A DNA stretch of 39,673 nucleotides from JAYUZR01 sp043751595 (lineage in GTDB: Bacteria > Patescibacteriota > UBA1384 > CAILIB01), in contig JAYUZR010000034.1 of assembly GCA_043751595.1 (NCBI GenBank), positions 1 through 39,673 on the forward strand, given 5' to 3'. This document shows positions 15,357 to 22,343 of the stretch, piece by piece. Position 1 is the first letter of the stretch. Each line of letters begins with the position of its first letter. The notes under the pieces are model-generated. The model was not told the DNA's origin. It saw only the letters and a program-made list of their open reading frames with translations, and did no database searches. Both the position numbers and the translations under genes were made by a program.

Positions 15357-15535
15357 TAACTTTCCTCCCCATCACCCATTACAAATGGCTCGGGACTGGC
15401 AAGATTATCGTAGTCCTGACAGACTTCTTCTTTAATTTGAGCAATTAGCGCCTCGTGCTGCAATGCTTCGGCGGCGATTTGCTCGTATGAGACAACCGGT
15501 ACAGGTTCTACAACGCGGGTAGAGAAACCAAACAT
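15356..15535 (-). CDS. Small 59-residue acidic protein, unknown
   Basis: Hand translation from the ATG at 15535 gives 59 codons before a TAA that overlaps the ATG of the downstream coiled-coil gene. The protein begins MFGFSTRVVEPVPVVSYEQ, then an Ala/Glu-rich helix (IAAEALQHEALIAQIKEEV) and an acidic tail (MGDGEES). The start MFGF resembles the MFGLF start of the acidic protein at 18066. Evidence that it is real: a near-consensus promoter 58 nt upstream, the exact TAATG coupling and an uninterrupted frame. The function is unknown. Confidence 0.65.
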   Translation of the reverse strand: MFGFSTRVVEPVPVVSYEQIAAEALQHEALIAQIKEEVCQDYDNLASPEPFVMGDGEES

Positions 15536-15592
15536 GATGCTTATTTAGATTTTTGTTTGTGTATTGCCCAGATTTTTCTGGAGTACACATCT

Positions 15593-15621
15593 AGTATACG
15601 CCCCAGCTGTGCTTGAGTCAA
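15593..15621 (-). promoter_or_regulatory. Near-consensus sigma70 promoter for the 59-aa / coiled-coil operon
   Basis: Minus strand: TTGACT (15616-15621), 17-nt spacer, TATACT (15593-15598). Its -35 box overlaps the -35 box of the opposing rpsF promoter in the palindrome TTGAGTCAA (15613-15621). Confidence 0.75.
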
Positions 15622-15641
15622 TCAGTAGTACCTGCTATGGT
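15613..15641 (+). promoter_or_regulatory. Promoter for rpsF-ssb-rpsR-efp
   Basis: Plus strand: TTGAGT (15613-15618), 17-nt spacer, TATGGT (15636-15641) with TGC before the hexamer (extended -10). A leader of about 40 nt separates it from the rpsF ATG at 15690; no Shine-Dalgarno sequence is obvious. Confidence 0.65.
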
Positions 15642-15689
15642 GCACTCGCCATTGGGAATCTATCAACAATCTAAGAAACGAATCGACGC

Positions 15690-16271
15690 ATGCAAACATC
15701 GCTTGCGACCTACGAGGTCACGTTTATCCTGGGCGAGAAGGCTTCACAAGAAGCTGCTATCGCAAAGGCAACCGAGCTTACTACCTATGTTGCAGAACAT
15801 GGTGGTTCCGTCACCCGACAAGAGCTCTGGGGTCGTCGGGAGCTAGCATATGCCATTAAGCGTAACCGCTCTGGTTTTTATGTCACGCTCTGGATCGAGT
15901 TCCCTAAACAAGAAATCACTGCCTTCGAGCAACATCTTATGTTCGACGAAGGAGTTATTCGCTCACTGGTTACTAAGGCCTACACTTCTGCACAAGAAGG
16001 CAGCCTGTACCCTGTTGTAGAAGAAGAGAAAGAGCGTCGCCCACGTGGCGATAAAGCCACTGCCGAAGAGCAGCTACGCCGCACTACTCGTCCTTCCAAA
16101 AAGAAGGAAGATGGTGAGACCGATGCCGAAGGCGAAGAACTTCCAGAAGAAGAGCGTCTTAAGCAGCTTGATGCTGCTGTAGATGGCCTTCTTAAAGAAG
16201 ACGAAGCCCCTGAGGTAGAAGCCCCAGCCGCAGAGGCCGAGGCTGAACCTGCTGGCGAAGACGCTGAGTAA
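15690..16271 (+). CDS. rpsF: Small-subunit ribosomal protein bS6 with acidic C-terminal extension
   Basis: bS6 binds 16S rRNA with bS18 in the platform of the 30S subunit. Residues 1-105 are the S6 fold (YEVTFILGEKASQEAA, RQELWGRRELAYAIKRNRSGFYV). At 193 residues it is well beyond the usual 95-135: residues about 110-193 form a low-complexity charged extension that ends in an Ala/Glu-rich tail (EAPEVEAPAAEAEAEPAGED). Gene order rpsF-ssb-rpsR is the classic bacterial arrangement and confirms the call. Acidic S6 tails are known in other bacteria (E. coli S6 is polyglutamylated); the role of this one is unknown. Confidence 0.95.
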   Translation: MQTSLATYEVTFILGEKASQEAAIAKATELTTYVAEHGGSVTRQELWGRRELAYAIKRNRSGFYVTLWIEFPKQEITAFEQHLMFDEGVIRSLVTKAYTSAQEGSLYPVVEEEKERRPRGDKATAEEQLRRTTRPSKKKEDGETDAEGEELPEEERLKQLDAAVDGLLKEDEAPEVEAPAAEAEAEPAGEDAE

Positions 16272-16306
16272 TCGTTGCACCGCGTTTCGACACCTAACTT
16301 ACGCGC

Positions 16307-16795
16307 ATGATTAATATGAACCGTGCGGAAATTATCGGAAATCTTACCAAAGATCCCGAAATCCGTTACACCCCCAACAACCAGGCCGTAGTCAGTTTCT
16401 CAGTAGCGACAAACCGCCGCTACCGCGATACTGCCGGAGCTTGGGTAGATGCCCCACCAGATTACCACGATGTAGTAGTATGGGGTCAGCTCGGTGAGCG
16501 CTGTCAGCAAGTGCTTCACCGTGGCGATAAAGTATTTCTTTCCGGCCGAAGTCAAACCCGTTCTTGGGAGGCTCCAGATGGCACCAAGAAATACCGCACC
16601 GAACTCGTCGCCGATACCGTTCTTGGGCCTGATCAGGTCAACAAGAACATGACCGGCTCAAGTGAAGGTGGCGAATATGGCGGTGGCGCATCTAGCGCAC
16701 CTGCCGCTCCTCGTCGAAGTTCTGCTCCTTCTGCCCCTACGGGTGGTGGCCAGTCGAACGCCAACGAGATCAATATTGACGATATTCCTTTCTAA
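16307..16795 (+). CDS. ssb: Single-stranded DNA-binding protein
   Basis: SSB coats single-stranded DNA and recruits repair and replication proteins through its C-terminal tip. Residues 1-110 are the OB fold (NRAEIIGNLTKDPEIRYTPN, VVSFSVATNRRYRD, YHDVVVWGQLGERC, GDKVFLSGRSQTRSWE). A Gly/Ser/Pro-rich linker follows, and the last residues, INIDDIPF, are the conserved acidic partner-binding tip. The 162-residue length is typical. The start could be the ATG at 16307 or 16316. It sits between rpsF and rpsR. Confidence 0.96.
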   Translation: MINMNRAEIIGNLTKDPEIRYTPNNQAVVSFSVATNRRYRDTAGAWVDAPPDYHDVVVWGQLGERCQQVLHRGDKVFLSGRSQTRSWEAPDGTKKYRTELVADTVLGPDQVNKNMTGSSEGGEYGGGASSAPAAPRRSSAPSAPTGGGQSNANEINIDDIPF

Positions 16796-16799
16796 TTTT

Positions 16800-17060
16800 A
16801 TGGCACAAGCTCGTTCACAGTCCAAGCCAACCACCCGCGTTGCTGGCTACCCAACCCCACGCCGTCGTCGGCCTATGCTCACCAAGAGCGTTAAAGAGAT
16901 CGATCACAAAAATCTTCCTCTTCTTAAGCGTTACGTTACCGAATTCGGCCAGATCGAATCTCGTCGTCGTAGCGGAAATGCTCCTGCAACTCAGCGCATG
17001 GTAAACGTCGCCATCAAACGCGCACGTCACCTGGCCCTTCTTCCTTTCGTTAAGCGCTAA
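16800..17060 (+). CDS. rpsR: Small-subunit ribosomal protein bS18
   Basis: 86 residues from the ATG at 16800, five nt after the ssb stop. The frame is open upstream through ssb, but that part is an out-of-frame shadow. Conserved S18 features: the basic N-terminus, EIDHKNLPLLKRYVTEFGQI and the C-terminal RRRSGNAPATQRMVNVAIKR split around NAPATQ, ending in ARHLALLPFVKR. It binds 16S rRNA as a partner of bS6. Confidence 0.96.
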   Translation: MAQARSQSKPTTRVAGYPTPRRRRPMLTKSVKEIDHKNLPLLKRYVTEFGQIESRRRSGNAPATQRMVNVAIKRARHLALLPFVKR

Positions 17061-17067
17061 GCGTCTC

Positions 17068-17634
17068 ATGCTGGGCATTAACGATCTTAAGACCGGCACT
17101 GCTATCGTCTATAACGACGATCCTCATATCGTACTCAAGTACGAGCACAGCAAGCAGGGCCGGAGCGGAGCGGTACTTCGTACCAAGCTTAAAAACTTGC
17201 GTAACGGATCTACCTTCGACGTAACCTTTAAGGGTTCCGATAAGTTCGATTCCGCCGATCTTCAGCGTCGTCAATGCTCCTACCTCTATAAGGATGGCTC
17301 AGGGTACGCCTTTATGGATGCTCAGAGCTTTGATCAATTCTCGCTTAGTGACGATGTCATTGGGGAGAAGGGTCTTTTCCTTAAAGAAGGTGGCGAAGTG
17401 CAGGTTCTCTTCTTTGAAGAAGGTGCTGTAAGCATCGAGCTCCCCATCAAAATGGAGTTTGAAATTGCTCACACCGAGCCTGGCGTTAAGGGCGATACCG
17501 CCACTGGCGGCACCAAGCCTGCCACCCTCGAAACCGGCGCCACTATTACGGTTCCCCTCTTTGTAAAAATTGGTGATATCGTACGGGTGAATACGGTTGA
17601 AGGCACGTATGTAGAGCGCGCCAACGCTAAGTAG
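17068..17634 (+). CDS. efp: Elongation factor P
   Basis: EF-P enters the ribosomal E site and rescues stalls at polyproline stretches. The 188-residue protein has the three beta-barrel domains: KOW-like N-terminus (INDLKTGTAIVYNDDPHIV), OB domain II (YLYKDGSGYAFMDAQSFDQF) and the C-terminal domain (TITVPLFVKIGDIVRVNT, EGTYVERA). The tip loop that normally reads P-G-K-G is K-Q-G-R-S-G here, so the modified residue position is Arg32, not Lys. An Arg at this position is the substrate of EarP rhamnosylation in some proteobacteria, but no earP or epmA-like gene is present in this window. It lies 7 nt after rpsR and is followed by a strong terminator. Confidence 0.95.
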   Translation: MLGINDLKTGTAIVYNDDPHIVLKYEHSKQGRSGAVLRTKLKNLRNGSTFDVTFKGSDKFDSADLQRRQCSYLYKDGSGYAFMDAQSFDQFSLSDDVIGEKGLFLKEGGEVQVLFFEEGAVSIELPIKMEFEIAHTEPGVKGDTATGGTKPATLETGATITVPLFVKIGDIVRVNTVEGTYVERANAK

Positions 17635-17649
17635 CCGTTTTTACACGGG

Positions 17650-17691
17650 AACGCCCCGGAGGTCGAAAGACTTCCGGGGCGTTTTGTTTTT
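17650..17691 (+). terminator. Strong intrinsic terminator after efp
   Basis: A 15-bp stem (AACGCCCCGGAGGTC with its complement, one G-U pair) with a GAAA tetraloop, followed by TTTTGTTTTT on the plus strand. It ends the rpsF-ssb-rpsR-efp cluster and touches the stop of the convergent gene at 17691. Confidence 0.92.
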
Positions 17692-17972
17692 CATGCAGGT
17701 AGTCCTTTCAATTGCCGGATAGCAACCTTCATTGGGCGCCTTGCACCGCGTGCTGCGGCTTCAGTCGCGTAGCGACAAAGTAGCATCCTGTTTTCTTCGA
17801 CATAATTGATTTGGCCCTGGAGATGAAGCCCGCCCAGAGCACAAACCACAATCCCAAGAAAAAGCCAGGGACAGAAAGATCCGGCCAAAAAAAAGATAAA
17901 CCCCAAAGCCCCCAGGTAGGCTTGCGCCCACACTTTCTGGTCTGCATACCGGCAGACCCAGCAACTACTCAT
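17691..17972 (-). CDS. Small membrane protein with CxxC, unknown
   Basis: 93 residues from the ATG at 17972, chosen because GGAGGG lies 6-7 nt upstream, a strong Shine-Dalgarno sequence. The N-terminus holds a Cys pair (MSSCWVCRYADQ), then two close hydrophobic helices (AYLGALGFIFFLAGSF and PWLFLGIVVCALGGL) and a basic Arg/Lys-rich tail (ARGARRPMKVAIRQLKG). I recognise no family. A TTTTCA-N17-TATACA promoter lies just upstream. It converges on efp across the terminator. Confidence 0.6.
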   Translation of the reverse strand: MSSCWVCRYADQKVWAQAYLGALGFIFFLAGSFCPWLFLGIVVCALGGLHLQGQINYVEENRMLLCRYATEAAARGARRPMKVAIRQLKGLPA

Positions 17973-17992
17973 TTCAAACCCTCCTGCCCGCA

Positions 17993-18021
17993 TGTATAGC
18001 CGATCTGGTAGAGAATGAAAA
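17993..18021 (-). promoter_or_regulatory. Promoter of the small CxxC membrane protein gene
   Basis: Minus strand: TTTTCA (18016-18021), 17 nt, TATACA (17993-17998), about 21 nt before the ATG at 17972. Confidence 0.5.
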
Positions 18022-18028
18022 TCCCCCC

Positions 18029-18034
18029 TATACT
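18029..18034 (+). promoter_or_regulatory. Possible -10 box for the acidic coiled-coil gene
   Basis: TATACT 31 nt before the ATG at 18066; no clear -35 hexamer at 16-18 nt upstream. Confidence 0.35.
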
Positions 18035-18065
18035 AGAGATACTGGAATCAGCGTAATCATCTTCC

Positions 18066-18878
18066 ATGTTTGGTCTCTTCAAAAAAGCAACTCCTAGCGA
18101 CGATTCTTCCCTACCGGTTCCTCCACCTACCGATGGCACCGCCATGCCGGCCGATGCCTCTACGCCGCCAACGCCAAGTATGAGCGATGTCACCGCACCC
18201 GCAGCCCCCATGACTACCCCAGCGGCCAGCGACGCCGAGCTGGAAACGATCGATCTCAGCAGCTTGATGGACGAAGCTCCGGCTGGTGAAGTTACTCCGG
18301 CACCTGTGGCCGAAGTTGCGCCAGAGGTAATCCCAGATATGCCCGTTCCTGTTGAAACTACCGAACAGGCAGTAGAACCAGCTGTCATGCCTGAACTTCC
18401 GGCTATTCCAGAAGAGCCAATGATGATTGGCGAAGATGCTCCCGAACCGGTTCCCTCACTAGCCGCTGAGCCGGGCGAGTTCACCATCGAGGCCGAGCAC
18501 GAGCTAGCCGAAGAAGAAGCCGCACCTGAGGTTGTAGTAGAGATGCCCACTGAAGTTGCTGAAGAAATGCCAGTGGCTATGCCGGCAATGGAGCCAGAGC
18601 CCGAAGAAGAAAAGTTCTCCGAAGAAACCAAGGCCAAGGTTAAGAGTATTCTTGAAAAAGATCTTGAAGTTGAGCAGCAAGAAATTGCTCAAGAGGAAAT
18701 GGAGCTCTCTGAAGCTAAGGCCAGCGCCGCCAAGCAACGCGAAGAGCTTGATAAAAAGCGCGCAGAGCTTGAAGCCTACGAGAAAGAGGCCGCCGACCGC
18801 GAAGGCCAGCTCCACACCAAAGAAGAGAAGGTTGCTGCCCGCAAGACCCATCTACAAAACATTCTCAACGATTTGTAA
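18066..18878 (+). CDS. Acidic Pro/Ala/Glu-rich protein with C-terminal coiled coil
   Basis: 270 residues, no signal peptide or membrane helix. Residues 1-190 are a disordered, acidic Pro/Ala/Glu/Val-rich segment with phrases like PEVIPDMPVPVE and MPELPAIPEEP. Residues about 190-265 form a long heptad coiled coil (EETKAKVKSILEKDLEVEQQ, ELDKKRAELEAYEKEAADRE). The MFGLFKK start recalls other short MFG starts in this window. A coiled-coil anchor with an extended acidic arm suggests a scaffold, but no function can be assigned. The large Ser/Gly/Ala-rich frame on the opposite strand is a compositional shadow. A terminator follows directly. Confidence 0.75.
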   Translation: MFGLFKKATPSDDSSLPVPPPTDGTAMPADASTPPTPSMSDVTAPAAPMTTPAASDAELETIDLSSLMDEAPAGEVTPAPVAEVAPEVIPDMPVPVETTEQAVEPAVMPELPAIPEEPMMIGEDAPEPVPSLAAEPGEFTIEAEHELAEEEAAPEVVVEMPTEVAEEMPVAMPAMEPEPEEEKFSEETKAKVKSILEKDLEVEQQEIAQEEMELSEAKASAAKQREELDKKRAELEAYEKEAADREGQLHTKEEKVAARKTHLQNILNDL

Positions 18879-18890
18879 GCAGCTTACGAC

Positions 18891-18930
18891 AAACGCCCTC
18901 CGGATACTTCCGGAGGGCGTTTTTCTTTTT
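18891..18930 (+). terminator. Intrinsic terminator after the acidic coiled-coil gene
   Basis: A perfect 14-bp stem beginning AAACGCCCTCCGGA with a TACT loop, followed by TTTTCTTTTT on the plus strand. Its T tail meets the stop of the convergent gene at 18929. Confidence 0.9.
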
Positions 18931-19507
18931 ACCAATAGAGATCTACCTCCCCCTTACCGGCTAACTGCCAGGCAAGGAGCCAGAGCCTGAGGATGATTAC
19001 GGCCAAAACTAGCATCATCAACCCGCACGCTTGGTATTCACTCGAAAAAACCACTATCGCTATGCATAGCGGGGTACAACCAGCTACCAGAAGCATTGGA
19101 CCGAGGTAGTACAGGGTGAATAACCCGTATACCGCCACCACCCTTTCGTACCAATTACCCTTCGCGTACCAAGACTCCGAACTTGCTAGTAGCCACATCG
19201 TTGCTCCGGAAAGCTCCTCTTGAAACCGTGTAATGACAACAAAGCCAAGTACAAAGAAGAAGACGCTCGTGACAAGCCAGAGCTCGTCGGCACTGGCGAA
19301 GGTGAGAACCGATACCGGTAGCGCAAAAGCCGATCCAGGCACATACGAAAGGGTGACCCCCGTACAAGACCAGATCATACCCAGCGCTAGCACTATTACT
19401 CCGAAAGCTAGAAGGAAATAGCCCGCCACGACACCCATGAGCAACAACTGCACACAGACGGCATTGCGCACTAACTCCCACGCTGTTTGCGCACTGCGCA
19501 CTATCAT
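18929..19507 (-). CDS. Multi-pass membrane protein, unknown
   Basis: 192 residues with about five hydrophobic helices: roughly residues 17-48, 60-70, 78-93, 125-155 and 160-182 (VQLLLMGVVAGYFLLAFGV, ELWLVTSVFFFVLGFVVI, LYYLGPMLLVAGCTPL, LMMLVLAVIILRLWLL). A GGGAGGG Shine-Dalgarno sequence lies about 7 nt before the ATG at 19507. No family motif is visible. It is separated from the secreted protein upstream by a clear terminator, so it needs its own promoter, which I could not place. Confidence 0.65.
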   Translation of the reverse strand: MIVRSAQTAWELVRNAVCVQLLLMGVVAGYFLLAFGVIVLALGMIWSCTGVTLSYVPGSAFALPVSVLTFASADELWLVTSVFFFVLGFVVITRFQEELSGATMWLLASSESWYAKGNWYERVVAVYGLFTLYYLGPMLLVAGCTPLCIAIVVFSSEYQACGLMMLVLAVIILRLWLLAWQLAGKGEVDLYW

Positions 19508-19569
19508 GACGCTCGCCCTCCCAAGACGAGTACTTCCTATGTATCAGAAATTACCTATTTGTGTAGATC

Positions 19570-19607
19570 AAAAACCCCGCTTGCGCGGGTGCACAAGCGG
19601 GGTTTTT
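19570..19607 (-). terminator. Intrinsic terminator after the secreted protein gene
   Basis: A 14-bp stem AAAAACCCCGCTTG / CAAGCGGGGTTTTT with a short loop; on the minus strand it is followed by T-rich sequence immediately after the TAG at 19608. Confidence 0.88.
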
Positions 19608-20165
19608 CTATTCGGGGTCATCATCTTCCGTACACGTGATACGGAAGATTAGGCGCCCCTTCATGGGGTTGATGACCATCTCTCCGTTTGCACGGAGGTG
19701 AAGGTCCTTAGGTGGCTTCAGCCCTGTGGGACTGATCCACCTCACTACTTCCCCTTTCGGAATCTGGTAACGAGTGGAGCCCTCCGCTCCCAGAAATTGG
19801 GAGCCGGTGGGAAGAATGACGAAGAAGAACTTGCCCTCCTCGATCACCAACACCCGGAGGGAACCGCCCCCTTGGAGAAAGTCGGCCCAACGAGTGAGCG
19901 TCCAGACGTTACCCCGACCACTGATGATCTCAAAACGATGCGGGCGGTCGCTTACATCGCAGAGCCCTTCGGGGTTGGGTTCGCCAATGTAGATCTTCTT
20001 AGCGGCGCTGATCTCGGGGGCGAGCATCACTCCCGTTACTTCCAGCTTCATCCGCTTTTGGGGAGAAGCCTGTTGTGTGAGGGCTACCGTGCGCTGCGGC
20101 GGAGCCGCTGGCGCTGGAGTTAAAAGAAACGCCATGGCGGCGCAGAGAAAAGCAGAAAAACACAT
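19608..20165 (-). CDS. Secreted protein, unknown
   Basis: 185 residues. The N-terminus MCFSAFLCAAMAFLLTPAPA is a probable signal peptide with cleavage near the APA-AP region. The rest looks like a soluble beta-rich domain (MKLEVTGVMLAPEI, RFEIISGRGNVWTLTRW, GKFFFVILPTGSQFL, GRLIFRITCTEDDD) with one pair of cysteines. No family recognised. AAGGAA lies about 9 nt before the ATG and a TTGCAT-N16-TATAAC promoter lies upstream. It appears to be a single-gene transcript ended by the terminator at 19570. Confidence 0.65.
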   Translation of the reverse strand: MCFSAFLCAAMAFLLTPAPAAPPQRTVALTQQASPQKRMKLEVTGVMLAPEISAAKKIYIGEPNPEGLCDVSDRPHRFEIISGRGNVWTLTRWADFLQGGGSLRVLVIEEGKFFFVILPTGSQFLGAEGSTRYQIPKGEVVRWISPTGLKPPKDLHLRANGEMVINPMKGRLIFRITCTEDDDPE

Positions 20166-20221
20166 TGTCTAAGTTCCTTTGCGGGGCTACCGCCGTCTCG
20201 GGGCACTTCTCCGGACATTGG

Positions 20222-20249
20222 GTTATACCAGGTTTAGCGAAAAATGCAA
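20222..20249 (-). promoter_or_regulatory. Promoter of the secreted protein gene
   Basis: Minus strand: TTGCAT (20244-20249), 16 nt, TATAAC (20222-20227), giving a leader of about 50 nt before 20165. Confidence 0.5.
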
Positions 20250-20276
20250 TACCAAAGCTAAGAAATAACGCTATTT

Positions 20277-20304
20277 CAAAAAAACAGCCCCTTTCGGGGC
20301 TGTT
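20277..20304 (-). terminator. Intrinsic terminator after groEL
   Basis: Minus strand: AAACAGCCCC, GAAA loop, GGGGCTGTTT and a run of seven Ts, about 22 nt after the groEL stop. Confidence 0.9.
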
Positions 20305-20325
20305 TCTCTAACCAGCAGACCTACC

Positions 20326-21945
20326 TTAGTAGTCCATTCCTCCCATATCTGGAGCGGCCTTCTTTTCAGGAAGATCAGCCACCAATACTTCGGTGGTAAG
20401 TACCATAGCCGCAACGGACGCTGCATTCTGGATGGCGGAGATCGATACCTTAAGAGGATCGATGATTCCGGCGTCCATCATATCAACATACTTCTCGGTG
20501 AGAGCATTAAAGCCAACACCCTTGGCGTTACGGCGAACTTCTTCGAGTACCACAGCACCGTCTTTACCAGCATTGATAGCAATCTGGCGAATTGGCTCCT
20601 CTAAAGCTCGGCGAACAATCTGTACCCCAATACCCTCTTCGCCAGTAAGCTTAAGAGAATCGAGTGAGGCGATAACATCGGCGTAGGCAGTTCCACCACC
20701 AGGAAGGATTCCTCCATCTTCTTCAGCCACAGCAGCCTTAGTAGCAGCCAAGGCGTCTTCGATGCGGTACTTCTTTTCCTTCATCTCAACCTCGGTAGCA
20801 GCGCCAACCTTGATGACACCAACACCACCAGAAAGCTTAGCGAAACGCTCTTGCAGCTTTTCTTTGTCGTACTTGGAATCGGTCTGCTCAATCTGAGCCT
20901 TGATCTGGTTGATGCGAGCATCAATTACTTCGCGCTCACCCTTACCACCCACGATAGTGGTTTTGTCCTTAGTAGAAACAACTTTATCGGCACGACCAAG
21001 GTGCTCAAGTGTTGTTGTATCAAGCTTAAGACCAAGTTCTTCAGAAACAAGCTGAGCCCCAGTAAGAGCTGCAATATCGCGAAGCATTTCTTTGCGGCGA
21101 TCACCAAACCCTGGAGCCTTAACTGCTAGCACGTTGAATGAGCCACGAAGCTTGTTAAGAACTAGGGTAGCCAGTGCCTCACCCTCTACATCTTCGGCGA
21201 TGATAACCAGGTTCTTGCGACCCTGCTGCGCCATAGACTCGAGCAATGGAAGAATCTCTTGAATAGAAGAGATCTTCTTATCAGTAACCAGGATAAGCGC
21301 CTCGCTGTAGGCAGACTCCATACGGTTGGTATCAGTAACCATGTACGGGTTAAGGTAGCCGTTATCAAACTGCATACCTTCTACTACCTCACTAGAAAGA
21401 CCCATAGTAAAGCCTTCTTCAACGGTAATAACACCGCTGCGTCCGACCTTCTCCATTACCTCGGCGATAAGTTCGCCCACCATAGGATCGGCGGCAGAAA
21501 TGGTAGCTACATGAGCAATATCTTGCTTTCCGTTTACCTTTTTAGCGTTAGCGCGAAGTTGTTCAACAACATGAACAACAGCTTTTTCGATACCGTGACG
21601 GATAATCATAGGATTAGCACCGGCAGTAACATTCTTTAGCCCTTCGTTGATCATGGCCTGAGCCAGAACTGTAGCAGTAGTGGTTCCGTCCCCTGCTACA
21701 TCATTGGTCTTGCTGGCGGCTTGCTTCATTAACTGAGCACCCATGTTCTCGAACTTGTCTTCAAGCTCGATCTCTTTGGCGATCGTAACACCATCGTTGG
21801 TGATGTTTGGAGCGCCGTAGGCTTTATCGAGTACGGCGTTGCGGCCCTTAGGCCCGAGAGTAACTTTAACGGCGTCGGCTACGGCATTAATTCCTCGCTT
21901 GAGTTTAATGCGTGCTTCTTCGCCGAATGCAATTTGCTTTGGCAT
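20326..21945 (-). CDS. groEL: 60-kDa chaperonin GroEL
   Basis: ATP-driven folding chamber of 14 subunits, 539 residues, full length. Signatures: KVTLGPKGRNAVLDK, the nucleotide-binding GDGTTTATVLA, GLKNVTAGANPM, AEDVEGEALATLVLN, APGFGDRRKEML and the GILPGGGTAY loop. The C-terminal tail is a short MGGMDY rather than a long GGM repeat. It follows groES by 9 nt as the second gene of the bicistronic operon. Housekeeping and presumably heat-inducible; the operator candidate is upstream of groES. Confidence 0.98.
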   Translation of the reverse strand: MPKQIAFGEEARIKLKRGINAVADAVKVTLGPKGRNAVLDKAYGAPNITNDGVTIAKEIELEDKFENMGAQLMKQAASKTNDVAGDGTTTATVLAQAMINEGLKNVTAGANPMIIRHGIEKAVVHVVEQLRANAKKVNGKQDIAHVATISAADPMVGELIAEVMEKVGRSGVITVEEGFTMGLSSEVVEGMQFDNGYLNPYMVTDTNRMESAYSEALILVTDKKISSIQEILPLLESMAQQGRKNLVIIAEDVEGEALATLVLNKLRGSFNVLAVKAPGFGDRRKEMLRDIAALTGAQLVSEELGLKLDTTTLEHLGRADKVVSTKDKTTIVGGKGEREVIDARINQIKAQIEQTDSKYDKEKLQERFAKLSGGVGVIKVGAATEVEMKEKKYRIEDALAATKAAVAEEDGGILPGGGTAYADVIASLDSLKLTGEEGIGVQIVRRALEEPIRQIAINAGKDGAVVLEEVRRNAKGVGFNALTEKYVDMMDAGIIDPLKVSISAIQNAASVAAMVLTTEVLVADLPEKKAAPDMGGMDY

Positions 21946-21955
21946 GATCGTAAAA

Positions 21956-22246
21956 TTAGCTAATTACGCCGAGAATATCGTCCATATCGAGAATGAAGTA
22001 GTCTTCGTTATCGATTTTGATCTCGGTAGGACCGTACTTGCTATACATGATGTGAGCGCCCTTGGTGACCCCGATTTGCTCGAAGGTAATAAGACTCTCC
22101 CCCATGTACTTTCCGTGCCCTACGGCCACTACAGTGCCCTCTTGGGGCTTCTGCTGAGCGGAGTCTGGGAGGACGATACCGAACTTTGTGACCTCTTCTT
22201 TATCTAGAGGCTTAACCAACACGTGATTGCCTACTGGCTGCAACAT
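21956..22246 (-). CDS. groES: 10-kDa co-chaperonin GroES
   Basis: Lid of the GroEL chamber, 96 residues from the ATG at 22246 (MLQPVGNHVLVKPLDKEE). The longer frame to 22309 adds 21 residues with no family likeness. Conserved features: VLVKPLDKEE, the mobile loop around GIVLPDSAQQKPQEG that contacts GroEL, GTVVAVGHGKY and DYFILDMDDILGVI. First gene of the operon, under the promoter at 22315-22343. Confidence 0.97.
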   Translation of the reverse strand: MLQPVGNHVLVKPLDKEEVTKFGIVLPDSAQQKPQEGTVVAVGHGKYMGESLITFEQIGVTKGAHIMYSKYGPTEIKIDNEDYFILDMDDILGVIS

Positions 22247-22314
22247 ATCCGTAGAATTACTTGCTAGATGGATTGTGCTGCGATTGAAGCAAAAAGCCGT
22301 CTCGCGCATGTAGT

Positions 22315-22343
22315 AATGTAAAGAATGCTTTACATCGCGTCAA
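22315..22343 (-). promoter_or_regulatory. groESL promoter with a palindromic operator in the spacer
   Basis: Minus strand: TTGACG (22338-22343), 17 nt, TACATT (22315-22320). A perfect inverted repeat ATGTAAAG-N4-CTTTACAT (22316-22335) fills the spacer and covers the -10 box. It is not the HrcA site CIRCE (TTAGCACTC-N9-GAGTGCTAA) nor the HspR HAIR site. Confidence 0.65.

Noticed and set aside
17969..18637. 222-residue Ser/Gly/Ala-rich open frame opposite the acidic coiled-coil gene
   Set aside because: Composition mirrors the repeats of the plus-strand gene; the plus strand has a coiled coil, an exact terminator and no competing ribosome-binding site on the minus strand.
19698..20123. 141-residue plus-strand frame over the secreted protein gene
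   Set aside because: No ribosome-binding site or motif; the minus frame has a signal peptide, promoter and terminator.
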